Origin: Siphonodentalium dalli
Taxonomy: Eukaryota; Mollusca; Scaphopoda; Gadilida; Siphonodentaliidae
DNA length: 64,000 nt
Assembly (NCBI GenBank): GCA_032622095.1
Contig: CP136066.1
Location: 181,758,716-181,822,715 of the forward strand
Direction: 5' to 3'
Shown here: piece after piece, positions 1 to 9,667 of the stretch
Numbering within the stretch: position 1 is the first letter of the stretch
Layout of the letters: every line of letters begins with the position of its first letter
The notes under the pieces: generated by a model
Databases searched by the model: none
Told to the model about the DNA's origin: nothing
The model's input: the letters and a program-made list of their open reading frames with translations, nothing else
Program-made: the position numbers and the translations under genes

Positions 1-283
1 ATTCTTTAACATACTTATTTTGTAGGTTTAGTGCCAGGGAATCTTACATTTTTCATGGGCATCAAAATTATTACTATGAATACTTGGTGATAGTTTTGAG
101 TTATAACATGCCCCTAAGGTTTTAACCAGTTTGTTTTTTAAATTTGCTATAGCATGCTTAAGCATACCCAAAAAAAAATTCGAAAATAAAAAAAAAAAAA
201 AAATGTTTTTTTTTTTTTAGGGACGATTTTACAGACCGTAAATTAGGGCCGATGAGATCGGTCCCTGGCACTGAAAGGGTTAA
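1..283. repeat. Right part of a possible TTAA-ended inverted-repeat element
   Basis: GTGCCAGGGA at 31-40 is answered by its inverse TCCCTGGCAC at 262-271, with A- and T-rich homopolymers between. The right side ends in AAAGGG followed by TTAA (280-283), the form expected of a piggyBac-like MITE end. The left end is not clear and may lie outside the window. No coding potential was seen. Confidence 0.3.
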
Positions 284-655
284 TGTATGGAAATGAGGAT
301 CAGACAACAAGCCCGAGGGCTTATATTAAGTCTTCTCCTCTTTGGCGACATGCCCCTTCCCCAATAAGTGAGGGAGGGGTATCGATCAGACGGGAATGGA
401 TTGTAATAATGTTTTAGGAGAAATGGAGATATATAACTAAGTTTGAGTTAGGGATGGAAACTAAGATAGTGTTAGGGATAGCAAGAGGCAGGGAGCGAGA
501 GAGAGGGGGGGTGTCAGAAAGTAGAAGACGGGAGGGGGACAGAGAGTCGTGAAATGATGACAGTGGTGGGGGAGTTTTCAATAATTGAGTTGTTGCGTGA
601 TAAAATTGATGCTCGTCTATAGTAATATGCATTCGTCAGGCTCATGGAAGGGGGT
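281..655 (+). repeat. Interspersed repeat family A, copy 1
   Basis: This segment matches 36540-37111 in the same orientation, sharing the block around CAAGCCCGAGGGCTTATA and the later GGAGATATATAACTAAG block. The second copy has an extra internal duplication of the purine-rich part. The copies lack obvious terminal inverted repeats and reading frames, so the element class is unknown. Confidence 0.7.
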
Positions 656-965
656 CAATCGCAATGGTCAATTCATATTCCAATGGTGTTCACTGTGCAT
701 ATCGCAGCATCCTTCATATGGAATCATTTCACGTATATACAGAATTGTGACAAGTAAGTAGCATACAAAATAATCGTTATCGGAAGACATTTAGTACTAC
801 ATATATAATGGGGGAATATCGTGCGGCTGGAATCCAAAGTAATTTGTTACCCGTACAAATCATGGAAATCTTTTTGTTCTCATAATATATGCCTGTGCCT
901 CAGTAAATATTTGTTTGTTTTCGCGAAGGCTAAGCTCCCTAAGCTTATTTCGGCGAGAACAGACT
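656..965. other. No feature recognised
   Basis: AT-rich sequence without a convincing reading frame or repeat match. Confidence 0.4.
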
Positions 966-1512
966 GTATCGGGTCATATAGAGCGTAAGAAATGCCGATA
1001 TAGGCTTATTGTGGGATTTGTATTTTGGAAATAAGTTTAATATGAGCTTATTTTCAGGAGAACAGGCTGTGGCATTTTTTATAATTTATCTAGAATTGTG
1101 TGGCCTTTATGGTGTATTGGTATCTTGGCCAGTGCAAATGTGTCGTAATCAGCACGCTGTGGGCTTATAATATGATTGTTTTAGACGTAATTGGCTCCAG
1201 AAAGAACTTAAAATGAGTGTTTTATTATCATTATCGACTCATAATGACTTATTATGAGTTCATTATGGGCGGGAAATAGCCAACTCACGGTTTACCAGTT
1301 GCTCTTTAAAATGTGTTTCCACTATGGTCAGCGCCATAAACCTGAACAACCTGTTCTCCCAAATATCCGCACATTATATGCTTATAAAGAACATGTTTTA
1401 GGTCGATAATCTGCTTCGAATTTCCTAATTTTGGGTCGATAATGTGCTGACAATGAGAACATTTTAGTCACGTTATGGGCTCATAATGAGGTAATTCTAA
1501 GCAGAATATACC
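966..1512 (+). repeat. Interspersed repeat family B, copy 1
   Basis: About 545 bp closely matches 26671-27190 in direct orientation, from GTCATATAGAGCGTAA through GAGGTAATTCTAAGCAGA. Both copies are rich in short repeated phrases built on CTTATTATGAG and AATAAGTT. Related phrases recur in family L (25650-26060, 32735-33085, 55895-56300, 56700-57020), so B and L are probably parts of one larger element. No reading frame of note. Confidence 0.75.
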
Positions 1513-1689
1513 CTGATTTGTTGCACCGCACTCGTTCATGCACTGCAAAAATGCTGCAGTTCATGAGTTTGGGAGCAAGGATCTAATTGTAGAGGGACTT
1601 CCATCGCCATATCATATCACTCCACGATCGAAGAACTAGTTTATTCAGGTGCGTACCTCAGATATCCACTGCGGCATATTTGTATTAGA

Positions 1690-1740
1690 AAACTGTCCTC
1701 GTTTGGATGTTTTTGTCAATAAATCATTATCATTATTTCG
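1690..1740 (+). repeat. 3' tail of a LINE-type retroelement
   Basis: TTTTTGTCAATAAATC followed by ATTATCATTATT looks like a LINE 3' end, a polyadenylation-like AATAAA followed by a short simple-repeat tail. No coding part lies upstream, so this is at most a heavily truncated insertion. Confidence 0.4.
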
Positions 1741-1785
1741 CGCTCCGCATGTATAATGTCTCGTTGTTTCTTGGTATACATGGGA

Positions 1786-2065
1786 GATGGGCGTTCTATT
1801 TATAAAAATGGGAATTTTTGGGACGGATATAAAAGTCGAACTGCTACCCGGAGGCCGAGTCCGGTAAAAGGTGTAGTTGGGAATTTCAATTTCGTTTATT
1901 ATCCTTTACATTGTGTCAATAATGTTGATTTTTGGTTTGTGATAAGCTATGCCAATTACAAATAAAAGAAATGATAAAGATAATTTGTAAGTCTTATATT
2001 TCAACTTTTATAGAGATTTTTCGTTCTGCAGCCCACTGGGGGTTGTGGTCGGAGACGTCCGAGTC
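1786..2065 (+). repeat. Repeat family C, copy 1 (inverted partner at 45423-45690)
   Basis: The reverse complement of 45423-45690 matches this block, including TTCTGCAGCCCACTGGGGG and GATAAGCTATGCCAATTAC. The small reading frames at 1756-2129 fall in this repeat and are not considered genes. Confidence 0.65.
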
Positions 2066-2518
2066 GGCCGCCGGTTCGTTAATTAGGTGCTGGTTGTTAT
2101 TGTTAGGATTGTGTTGGCGGCTCAAATAATTTAACAATGTCTGACGTTGCATATCTTCTACTGGATACATATTACTCCAACGCCTTCGATTTACTGAAAC
2201 CAAGATATTTTATATTCTATAATTACAATCATGGGTACATAATATATGATCTTGATCGCGTTAACATTTATGACTATGGTTTTCTTGTATTTAATTAACC
2301 GCATCCCCAGTATCCCCAAGACGAAGCAGCCTCATTCCGCTCATCACGGCGATCGGTCCACTCAAAATCGCCGCAAATCGCCGACATCTGAACGCGGCGA
2401 CGTAGTTCGAGTGGAAAAGATTAGTATCGAATGACCATGGAATGGAATGCTTTAATAACTCAATCATGAATTAACATGAAATTAGAGATGAATATTAACA
2501 TATATACACTATTTACAA
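2066..2518. other. No feature recognised
   Basis: Contains a short stretch rich in CG dinucleotides near 2330-2405 but no supported gene. Confidence 0.35.
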
Positions 2519-2722
2519 CATAGTCATCGTCATCTCATCATCACTATAATCGTCATCTGTATTATGCTAATCATCATCATCATCGTCATAATCCTCATCA
2601 TCATCATCATCATAATCCTCCTCATCATCATAATCCTCATCATAATCATAATCATCATCTTCGTTGTTATCACCATCGTCATCAAAAGAAGGCTTATCAT
2701 CATCATCATCATCATCGCCGCT
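2519..2722. repeat. Imperfect (ATC)n trinucleotide repeat
   Basis: About 200 bp of ATC/TCA triplets with scattered substitutions. Met/Ile- or Ser-rich translations across it are artefacts of the triplet period. Confidence 0.9.
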
Positions 2723-2880
2723 ATCGATCGCTACCATCGCTAATTTCGTCGCCGCGAATCACCGGCTTTCGCCGCAAATGCTATACCAACGCTTCGAATG
2801 GACTCGGGATACAATGTACCGGATTCATACAATATATGCTCCAGGGTGAGAACAAGACACCTTTGAGCCTTAGTGTTTAT

Positions 2881-2956
2881 ACACGCTCAAATTGCTATAG
2901 AGATTTTAATAAATGAGCGCTCATTTAGTAAAATCTCTATAGCAATTTGAGCGTGT
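2881..2956. repeat. 76-bp near-perfect palindrome
   Basis: Arms ACACGCTCAAATTGCTATAG and CTATAGCAATTTGAGCGTGT are exact inverses, and pairing continues to a TGAGCGCTCA centre. If transcribed it would form a long hairpin. No other copy of these arms was found in the window. Confidence 0.9.
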
Positions 2957-3302
2957 TGAAATACCGCCTCTGGAAATGAAGGGAAAGGTGATATGCTTTC
3001 ACATACACGCGCACACAATGGGGTCGCTCTGACACAAATGAACCTTGCGCGGGTTGGGAAACACATTACATAACAGAGCTTAGTTGTTTAAGTGAAGCGA
3101 AAATGTGATGCATTGTTGCTAATCCGCGTGTTGCGTAACCCATCAAATGTGTAATTATGTCACATTGCTTATTTTTCCAAATTAGTGGTGTAATGGGTAT
3201 TGACAAACAAACTATATATGTATGTATAAAAACAACATTTTATATATAAATGAATGCAACAAAAACTAAATATATACAAATAACAATAACAAAAAGTCTT
3301 AT

Positions 3303-3731
3303 TTATTTCTTGCTGCCTTCTCCATGTTCCTGATGGCATGCAAGGAAAACCGCTGCGTGCACTATCAAGTTTTCCGGTGCCATATACGTCAGTTGAGTTG
3401 TATTCGGCGGAGCCCACTGTTAGCCTGTTCTACTACTTGGCTGTTTGTGTCTTTTATTATAGTGTCACTTTTATATGTCTGCATATCGTATCCAAAAGTA
3501 CACCCGATGTGTCCAACACGGAAATGCAGCCGATCGACAAAAAACTTTTTTGTTTTTGAACCTAGCTGGTCCCCTTAAGAGTGAATACAAATGCAATTTA
3601 CAACAGTTGTCATAAATTATTTCACTCGGAATAACACGGAATCTCCTCATCAGAATGTCAAAGGCAGTTTGTGGTGATTCGCATGCTAACAGTACTTGGA
3701 ATCCCAAGCAAATTCCGTGTTTGCAAAACAT
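3303..3731 (-). pseudogene. KDZ-type (Kyakuja-Dileera-Zisupton) transposase, C-terminal fragment, frameshifted
   Basis: Read on the minus strand, 3731-3550 gives CKHGICLGFQ, ESPQTAF and IYDNCCKLHLYSL, the conserved core of KDZ transposases. A +1-type frame change near 3545 brings in FFVDRLHFRVGHIGC and YDMQTYK. A second change near 3400 brings in LTYMAPENLIVHAAVF before a stop at 3303-3305. The order matches the C-terminal third of the family, so this is a 5'-truncated relic with at least two frameshifts. Sequence upstream of 3735 no longer resembles the family. Those motifs are in the sequence; assigning them to KDZ is from memory of the family. Confidence 0.72.
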
Positions 3732-3782
3732 TGTAGGCTATGAGGTAAACATCAGTTCGCTGTCTTATTATATTCTGAAATT

Positions 3783-4418
3783 ATGTCTCTGCATAAACGT
3801 GAAATCGACAGACTGCTAGCCCGAATATACGAAGTTACCGATAAGTTGATAACAGCGGGTTATCCAGCAGCATTTGTGTGCATGACTAAGGATGGTATGT
3901 TGAAGATGCACGGCCATTCTTCAATTACCAGAGTTAATTTCGAAAACAGGGTCCAGATTATGGAATGTCCAGCCACAGGTGCCACCGTTGATGCCTTCGC
4001 GTTCAAGACATTTGCTGACTCTGATGAATTTGAGCGTCTGCCAATACAGATTCTGAGGAGGGTAGTCACAGGCCTAGTTCGGTTTGACCAGGGTGGATTC
4101 GGACAACCGAATTGGGGGGAGCCTGATTCAAAACCATCATGGTGGGGGCATGATGTTCCTTGGACTTCAAACGGCGTCAAACAGGGAGTTACTGTTCCTG
4201 AGCTTAGAACACTTGTCGCCCTAGCTTACGACTATCACCTGCACCCACTCTTTCGGGACGGAGAGCCTATCCCATTCGATCGCGAAAACAGCGACGTCAA
4301 CACAGTAAACACACAGTCACCCGGTGACGTCTCAGAAACATTCGCTTTCCGATATCAAAGTCGACTCCAAAGAATACGTCGACTGCTGATTTCGACATAT
4401 AATTGTCTAGTTGTGTAG
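3783..4418 (+). CDS. NRF1/EWG-type DNA-binding-domain protein, intronless, 211 aa
   Basis: The central part aligns with the C-terminal half of the NRF1 (nuclear respiratory factor 1; fly EWG, urchin P3A2) DNA-binding and dimerisation domain. Visible are GQPNWG (108-112), KPSWWGHDVPW (117-127) and then LRTLVALAYDYH (141-152), in the family order of a tryptophan-rich KPxWWxxDxPW motif followed by a helix. The family P after WW is G here. At 211 aa it is much shorter than NRF1 (about 500 aa) and lacks its nuclear-localisation and activation regions. The start is the first ATG of the frame. After the stop another frame continues coding-like (VEQLEELEFSERFRTRRW, about 4405-4460), so the C-terminus may have been frameshifted. 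AATAAA lies at 4570. It could be a lineage-specific regulator, a retrocopy, or a domain carried by a transposon, since a KDZ relic abuts it. Confidence 0.62.
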   Translation: MSLHKREIDRLLARIYEVTDKLITAGYPAAFVCMTKDGMLKMHGHSSITRVNFENRVQIMECPATGATVDAFAFKTFADSDEFERLPIQILRRVVTGLVRFDQGGFGQPNWGEPDSKPSWWGHDVPWTSNGVKQGVTVPELRTLVALAYDYHLHPLFRDGEPIPFDRENSDVNTVNTQSPGDVSETFAFRYQSRLQRIRRLLISTYNCLVV

Positions 4419-4569
4419 AACAGTTAGAGGAACTGGAATTTAGTGAGCGTTTTAGAACACGACGTTGGCGAAAAGAAACACCGATTTTCCCCAAACCAAT
4501 AAGACAATAATTATTGTGACATTTATTGTGTATAATGTATGATGTCTTAATGTTTAAATAGTTAAGTGA

Positions 4570-4575
4570 AATAAA
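4570..4575 (+). terminator. Poly(A) signal AATAAA downstream of the NRF1-like gene
   Basis: A canonical AATAAA about 150 bp after the stop codon at 4418, followed by T-rich sequence. Fits the 3' end of the upstream gene, but by position only. Confidence 0.4.
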
Positions 4576-6197
4576 TTTGTATTTCTTTGAATTCTTATTA
4601 TGCATTTATTATAAGACCCTTTTTCGGACAGTAATTTCAAACGGCGCGTGTCGCCTGTGGCAATCTGAGCGTTCACGTAGGGCCCGTAGGGGCGTATTTT
4701 GCCGTGACATACTCCATGGTTCCAATTCCCACCCTGGGCGCTCTGGGGCTCTGACGTGCCAACTGTCGACCAATCCGCGTAAAGCTCTATTGTGTCAGCT
4801 TGCCATTTATGAGCGCGATGAATAACTAAGAGCTCCTTGGTGCAAGCCGTTAACCAATCCGCTTGAAGCTCTTATGTGATTCTCACCAAATTACATACTT
4901 CCAACCATGGCACCCTGCATCGAATGAAATAAAGCGGAGGGCAATAGATTGCTCATTCAATTCGTCTTTTGCCCTCATACAGCTTGTTGTTATTCATATG
5001 CAGGTGAGTACATACATTTATTTTATTATTGTTATTATACATTACGAATATTAGGACCATTGTCACGGACAGTGAAATCTAGTAATCAAATGTTCTAATT
5101 GCATTGTACATTACGAATCTTACGAGCATTTCCTCTGAATAATGGAATTTAGATCTGCATGTAATATATATGCCATAATTTCTCTATGAAACAAATTGCG
5201 TATATAAAATTACCATGTGTATCATCGTTTTGTGGCACTTAATGCATAAATTATATTTCGGGCCGTAAATGTTGCTAACACAGATTTATGAGAACCATGT
5301 GTGCCTTTAACGCCGTACTATGGGTGCGCATTGCATGGATATCAATATCACACGAACAGTTCAGTTTGTGGGTACTTAATTCATAAATTAGATTTCTGGC
5401 CATATAATTATGTTGCTAATATCATATCCGCCATTTTGGAAATAGCCATCACTTCCGGTGTTCAGTTTACTTTCATATTCGGCCGCTTCCGGCCATATCG
5501 AGTGTTAATACCCTATCCGTCATCACTTCCGGTTCCGCATTCGGCCGCTTCCGGCAATACCGAGTATTAACGCCATTTCCGGTTATCGGTGGTATTACGG
5601 TCTAATACAGCCGTTTCAATTGAATAATTCCTCAGATGATTATTAGCACCTAGAACAACATTTAATCCATTCATTGCACCGTTTACGGGTATCATTGATG
5701 GGAAGAAGTTATACCTTACATTGTTATTATGCATGAAGATCATTCTTTAATGTTTACAATGTAAGTGTTTTCTGAATAATTATATTGATAAAAATCTTTG
5801 CATTTTCTCATTGAATCAGACATATATGTGTGCAAGCCACGCCAGCGACGTCGGGCACAATTCATATTTTAAAGGGATCCTATTCTTCTAAATGTGGATA
5901 GGGATTCGTTTCAAACCCATTTAATACTGGGTATATTTCTATGTACATATCTTTGAGAATTCTAGTTGGCTGATTTATGTTCAAACATTTATTTATACAT
6001 AACTTATGCTATTAACGGTTCGTTTTACAAACAATTCTTCGGTCATCCTCATAAACATATATTTAATCTTGCACTCTCACCTGGTAGTTTAAAATTGGCT
6101 CTAACTGGAAATAAACTTCAAATTTATATTTAAGTTCATTTACACTGATTTATCATAACGACTGGCGATAATTTCTCTTCATGATTAGAGTTTGTAA
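4576..6197. other. Unassigned; no gene seen
   Basis: A locally GC-richer patch at 4630-4850 has no frame I recognise. Near 5440-5590 the phrase CACTTCCGGT / CGGCCGCTTCCGG recurs, suggesting a small local duplication. Otherwise AT-rich. Confidence 0.35.
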
Positions 6198-6690
6198 TAA
6201 TATAATTGATTTGATTTGAAATTGATTTAAATTTGGAAGTCATGATTAGTTGATTGGATTTTTTACTCGGTCGAATGGGTTTTCTGTGACGTCCAGCATG
6301 GATTTAGTTGGTTCATCATCCTGGTCCTGAACTCATCGACTGGAATGATGGTGACTATTTCAGTTGGTATAGCATTCCATTCTCTTATGGTCCGGGAAAA
6401 GAAAGAAAATTTGTGGTAATCGTAGTTGGATTGTGGAAGTAGGTAGCCAGTCGCATTAGTGTGCCTGGATTCTCTTGTTCTTTTAGCATATTCATCTATT
6501 TTGACTGCACCATGTTGATGGTGGATTTTGTACATCATGAATAATCGAGCCTGGTGCCTTCTGGAATGTAAAGAGTGCCATCTCAGTTGATCTACCATGT
6601 CTGATACGCTGGATGTTCTTCTGTATCTGTTGAGAGCATATCTAGCAGCGCGTCGTTGAACTTTCTCCAATGTGCCAAGTTTCATAGTGT
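6198..6690 (-). pseudogene. LINE reverse transcriptase, C-terminal fragment with 3' tail
   Basis: The minus frame 6685-6263 reads TLEKVQRRAARYALNRYRR, then RWHSLHSRRHQARLFMMYKI, and ends KFSFFSRTIREWNAIP. This is the post-palm C-terminus of non-LTR retrotransposon polymerases of the CR1/jockey kind. It stops at 6263 and is followed (toward 6198) by a tail rich in AATCAAATC-like units, a typical LINE 3' end. Only the last 140 residues survive, so it is a dead 5'-truncated copy. Confidence 0.85.
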
Positions 6691-7713
6691 TATCACCATT
6701 TGCACAATTGTTACGCCAAACGCCAGGACTATTTTGTGGTATTTTTGCCTTTCAGACACTCGAAGCCATGGCATGGCGTACGTTTTAGGGGGTAGTGTTA
6801 AGTTTCCGGCTATACAATATTAAGGATGGTGATGGTTCGATGTATCTTATCATTTTCCTTTTCTGAATTAACCACTATTCTAGTATAATGGTTCATATTT
6901 AGCCTGAATATCTATACTCGCCCTCTTTTATTAGGAAAATTTTGAATCATCATGCGATTTATATGCTCTCTTCGGCAATAAATGTCATCACAATTATGGT
7001 ATATCGACTGTTAGTAAGCTCTAGCATCAATTGCACATACCTGGCGACACCTACTCCACGATGGACGGGTATGTGTGAAGATTGAGTCCCTATATTAGCC
7101 TACAATTGACCTCATTCGCATATGGTCTGATGTAATTTCGTCAGAAGTTGCAACATTACGACAAATCATGATATCTCAAAAAGCTCAACTCGGATTCTAG
7201 GGGACCTTTGCCATATTTTCCATAACCGTATTCTTAGTAATCCCTGAAAAAAATCAGCTTTCCTCGATTTTTTTCCCTAGATAATCCTAATGTGCCTGAA
7301 CTGTAGGTTCAATACATGTATTTGTGAAAAATTATAGAGCAAGTAATTTAATCTGTCACAAACCGAACCAAAAATTATAGGTACATTTTTTCTAAATAAT
7401 GTTTTTTAATCAAAATGATTGTGCCAAACAGGACTTAGAAATTGGAACACCTGGAAATCAAGTCGCGAGTTACTGTTGAACTATTTGATGGGTTCTTTGT
7501 TATCAGGCGCCTACATGTACACGTATCACAGTAAAATTCAGCTTTCCATTTCTCGCATATGGAAAAATCGTCAATTTCGAACTTCATCACACCAAATCGC
7601 ACCATGGAAACACATGCAGGCGCCCGTGAAGTTCCCATCTACGCACATATACAAAACAGGGACCTATGGTGGATGGGAACTTATCGGCATCCAACTAGTA
7701 AGATCATACACTC
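6691..7713. other. Unassigned; no gene seen
   Basis: AT-rich, with no supported exon or repeat match. The two overlapping frames near 7419-7807 have no coding signature. Confidence 0.3.
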
Positions 7714-7958
7714 GTATAGAGATCATACTTCACCAGTTCAAAACCTGGGAAATGTTGATGTTCTCAAAGTGAAGTCTATAACATTGAGAACAAAACAGTG
7801 CGGGTAATATATTTCTTAGTTAATACCTGTTCCTTAATATAATGTATTTCATGTAGTAGATGAACATCTCGGCCAGCTCCAGATTGTATGATATATTTGA
7901 CTTTGTTGAGCCGCATTCGATTTGCATCGCTTACATTTACAATCATGGCATTTCATCA

Positions 7959-8026
7959 TGGAATGAGGTCCCAAGAGGGTGAATTTAGTGATGATAGCCG
8001 GCTATGAGGATAGCGTCACTAAATTC
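7959..8026. repeat. Palindromic repeat family D, degenerate copy
   Basis: The left half GAATGAGGTCCC and GGTGAATTTAGTGATG is mirrored by CGTCACTAAATTCACC around the centre TAGCCGGCTA. Better copies lie at 23314-23402, 23412-23506 and 41935-42019. Confidence 0.7.
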
Positions 8027-8267
8027 ACCAGCTTATTGCGATATCTACTCATACAAGGCACATACATTATGCAATCTCGAGCTGGTCAGGGACTACACCC
8101 TACTCCTACTGCGATCTAGATTAATATAAAGGAACAAGTATAGTAAATTCACTAGTAACAAAGAAATATGTTCCCTGCCTTGAATGTTCAATTTTATACA
8201 GATCCCGTCAGAACAGGTCAGAATATAAAATAGTTCCCATGTTTTAAAATGGTGGAATATGATCTCT

Positions 8268-8725
8268 ATATGTGACCCGCCATATCAAATCCAGTCGCAA
8301 GTCGGGATTTTTTTACCCTGTGCCAATGCGTTCTCTTATATATGCGAGTCGACCATAGGTCGCCTCGCATATATAAGAGAATGCATTGGTCTAACAATTT
8401 TTTACAATTTTAATAATTTTTTCTTGTATTCTTTAACAATTTTATAATTTCACCCATACAGAGCCCCAGACAAACATGAGCAGACGACACTCTTCTATAT
8501 GCTTCTATATATGTGTGGGGCTCCCTGCAGGGTAATGGATGTTTTTTATTTTATGTCCTAAAAATTGTAAGAAACATTTATTTTTAAAAAATGAAAAAAA
8601 AATTGTTAGGCCAATGCATTCTCTTATATATGCGAGGCGACATATGGTCGACTCGCATATATAAGAGAATGCATTGGCACAGGGTAAAAAAATCCCGACT
8701 GGATTTGATATGGCGGGTCACATAT
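8268..8725 (+). mobile_element. TA-flanked MITE with two subterminal 69-bp hairpins, copy 1
   Basis: Terminal inverted repeats run from TGTGACCCGCCATATCAAAT to the exact inverse at the right end and continue inward into a hairpin at each side (about 8322-8390 and 8612-8681). The related locus 55180-55215 reads CTCTACGGGCG where this one reads CTCTATA-element-TATGGGCG, so it behaves as an empty site and points to a TA target duplication. The middle has the conserved block ACATGAGCAGACGACAC. No reading frame, so non-autonomous. Copies at 13926-14394 (inverted) and 57381-57813. Confidence 0.88.
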
Positions 8726-8757
8726 GGGCGTAAGCAGAGTAGATATTCGTGGCATGA

Positions 8758-9239
8758 TCTACCAAACAGTCAGCTTTAACAGTAAGTTATACTTTGACAC
8801 ATAATTCACCAAGAGGCATGTAATTATCGACGAGTTAATTGCTTCCAAATTTGAAACTTATGATTAATTAATCGCTCTTCAATTGACTGGTGAATTATAT
8901 CATGGCGCTGGTTGTTTTACTATCTACTTCAAGCGATGAATGCACGTTCTTTACTGAACCGATTCTACAATTCAGTTATACACGTATATATTGGATCGAT
9001 CCATCATCGATCTATATTTAATATACGTCGATGGATTCATATAATTCATCTGGTGGGTTGTTCAAGAAATATAAACATATATGACATATAATAAAAGTGC
9101 AGAGGGATTCCTATTCATTGGATTGAAATGTTCAGATAATAAGTTCGTCCCGTGTGGGCCTTATGTCTTTAAACTATTAACTATTATTTCATACATTTGC
9201 ACTTTGGGAATTTCGGTTATAAATTATAGAAGTAATCAA
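8758..9239. other. No gene seen
   Basis: AT-rich. A short inverted pair (ATCGATCCATCATCGAT, 8995-9011) and a segment near 9085-9145 that resembles 43415-43485 are the only structures noticed. Confidence 0.3.
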
Positions 9240-9530
9240 TTAAAGTGTTACTGTAAAGACATATTAAGGACGTGTTCGGTGTGTGAAACTGATAAGTTAG
9301 TATTCGGGCGCTATGCCAATTGGAGGAATGTAGCATTCTACTAACATCGCCGAAAATTTCAAGCAAATCGACCGCACCATTCCATAGAAACCATCGTCCG
9401 AAATATTTACTTCTCGATTCGGGACGCACCTATTGGAGATAAACTGTAACACAACGATTTCGCCATCGAGAGTCATTGCATTTAATTAATATATAAGAAT
9501 GACGGCGTGTGTTGTCAATTTGGATATAAT
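9240..9530 (+). repeat. Repeat family E, copy 1 (inverted partner 42995-43290)
   Basis: Inverse matches to 42995-43290 include the ATTCTTATATATTAATTAAATGC-type block (shown here as its reverse, 9475-9500) and the CGATTCGGGACGCA block. A third partial copy is at 63150-63310. The family sits directly upstream of the glycosyltransferase gene. Confidence 0.65.
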
Positions 9531-9644
9531 ATTTGTAAAAATAACTACTTTGAGCTAAATTATTCTCCATTTCTATTTAATCACTCTACCGGAGTGTTTC
9601 ACATCACTTTAAGGTAAATACTCATCAAATGTACATATACAGAT

Positions 9645-9667
9645 GTTCCATGTTTCCTCTTACAGCA
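9645..9667 (+). promoter_or_regulatory. 3' splice site in the 5' UTR of the glycosyltransferase
   Basis: A pyrimidine-rich run ending TTACAG precedes CA and then the ATG. A GT at 9613 (AAG/GTAAAT) would give an intron of only 53 nt, so the true donor may be further upstream in an unseen non-coding exon. Confidence 0.55.

Larger units (their letters stand above)
7714..8757. repeat. Degenerate foldback element interrupted by a MITE
   Basis: The left arm (about 7714-7840) is the inverse of a right arm that runs 8140-8267 and resumes at 8726. Both share ATAGAGATCATA / TATGATCTCTAT and the AGAAATATGTTCC-type block. A related, intact foldback lies at 54712-55230. The right arm is split by the MITE at 8268-8725, and a degenerate palindrome of family D sits inside (7959-8026). 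Confidence 0.55.
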
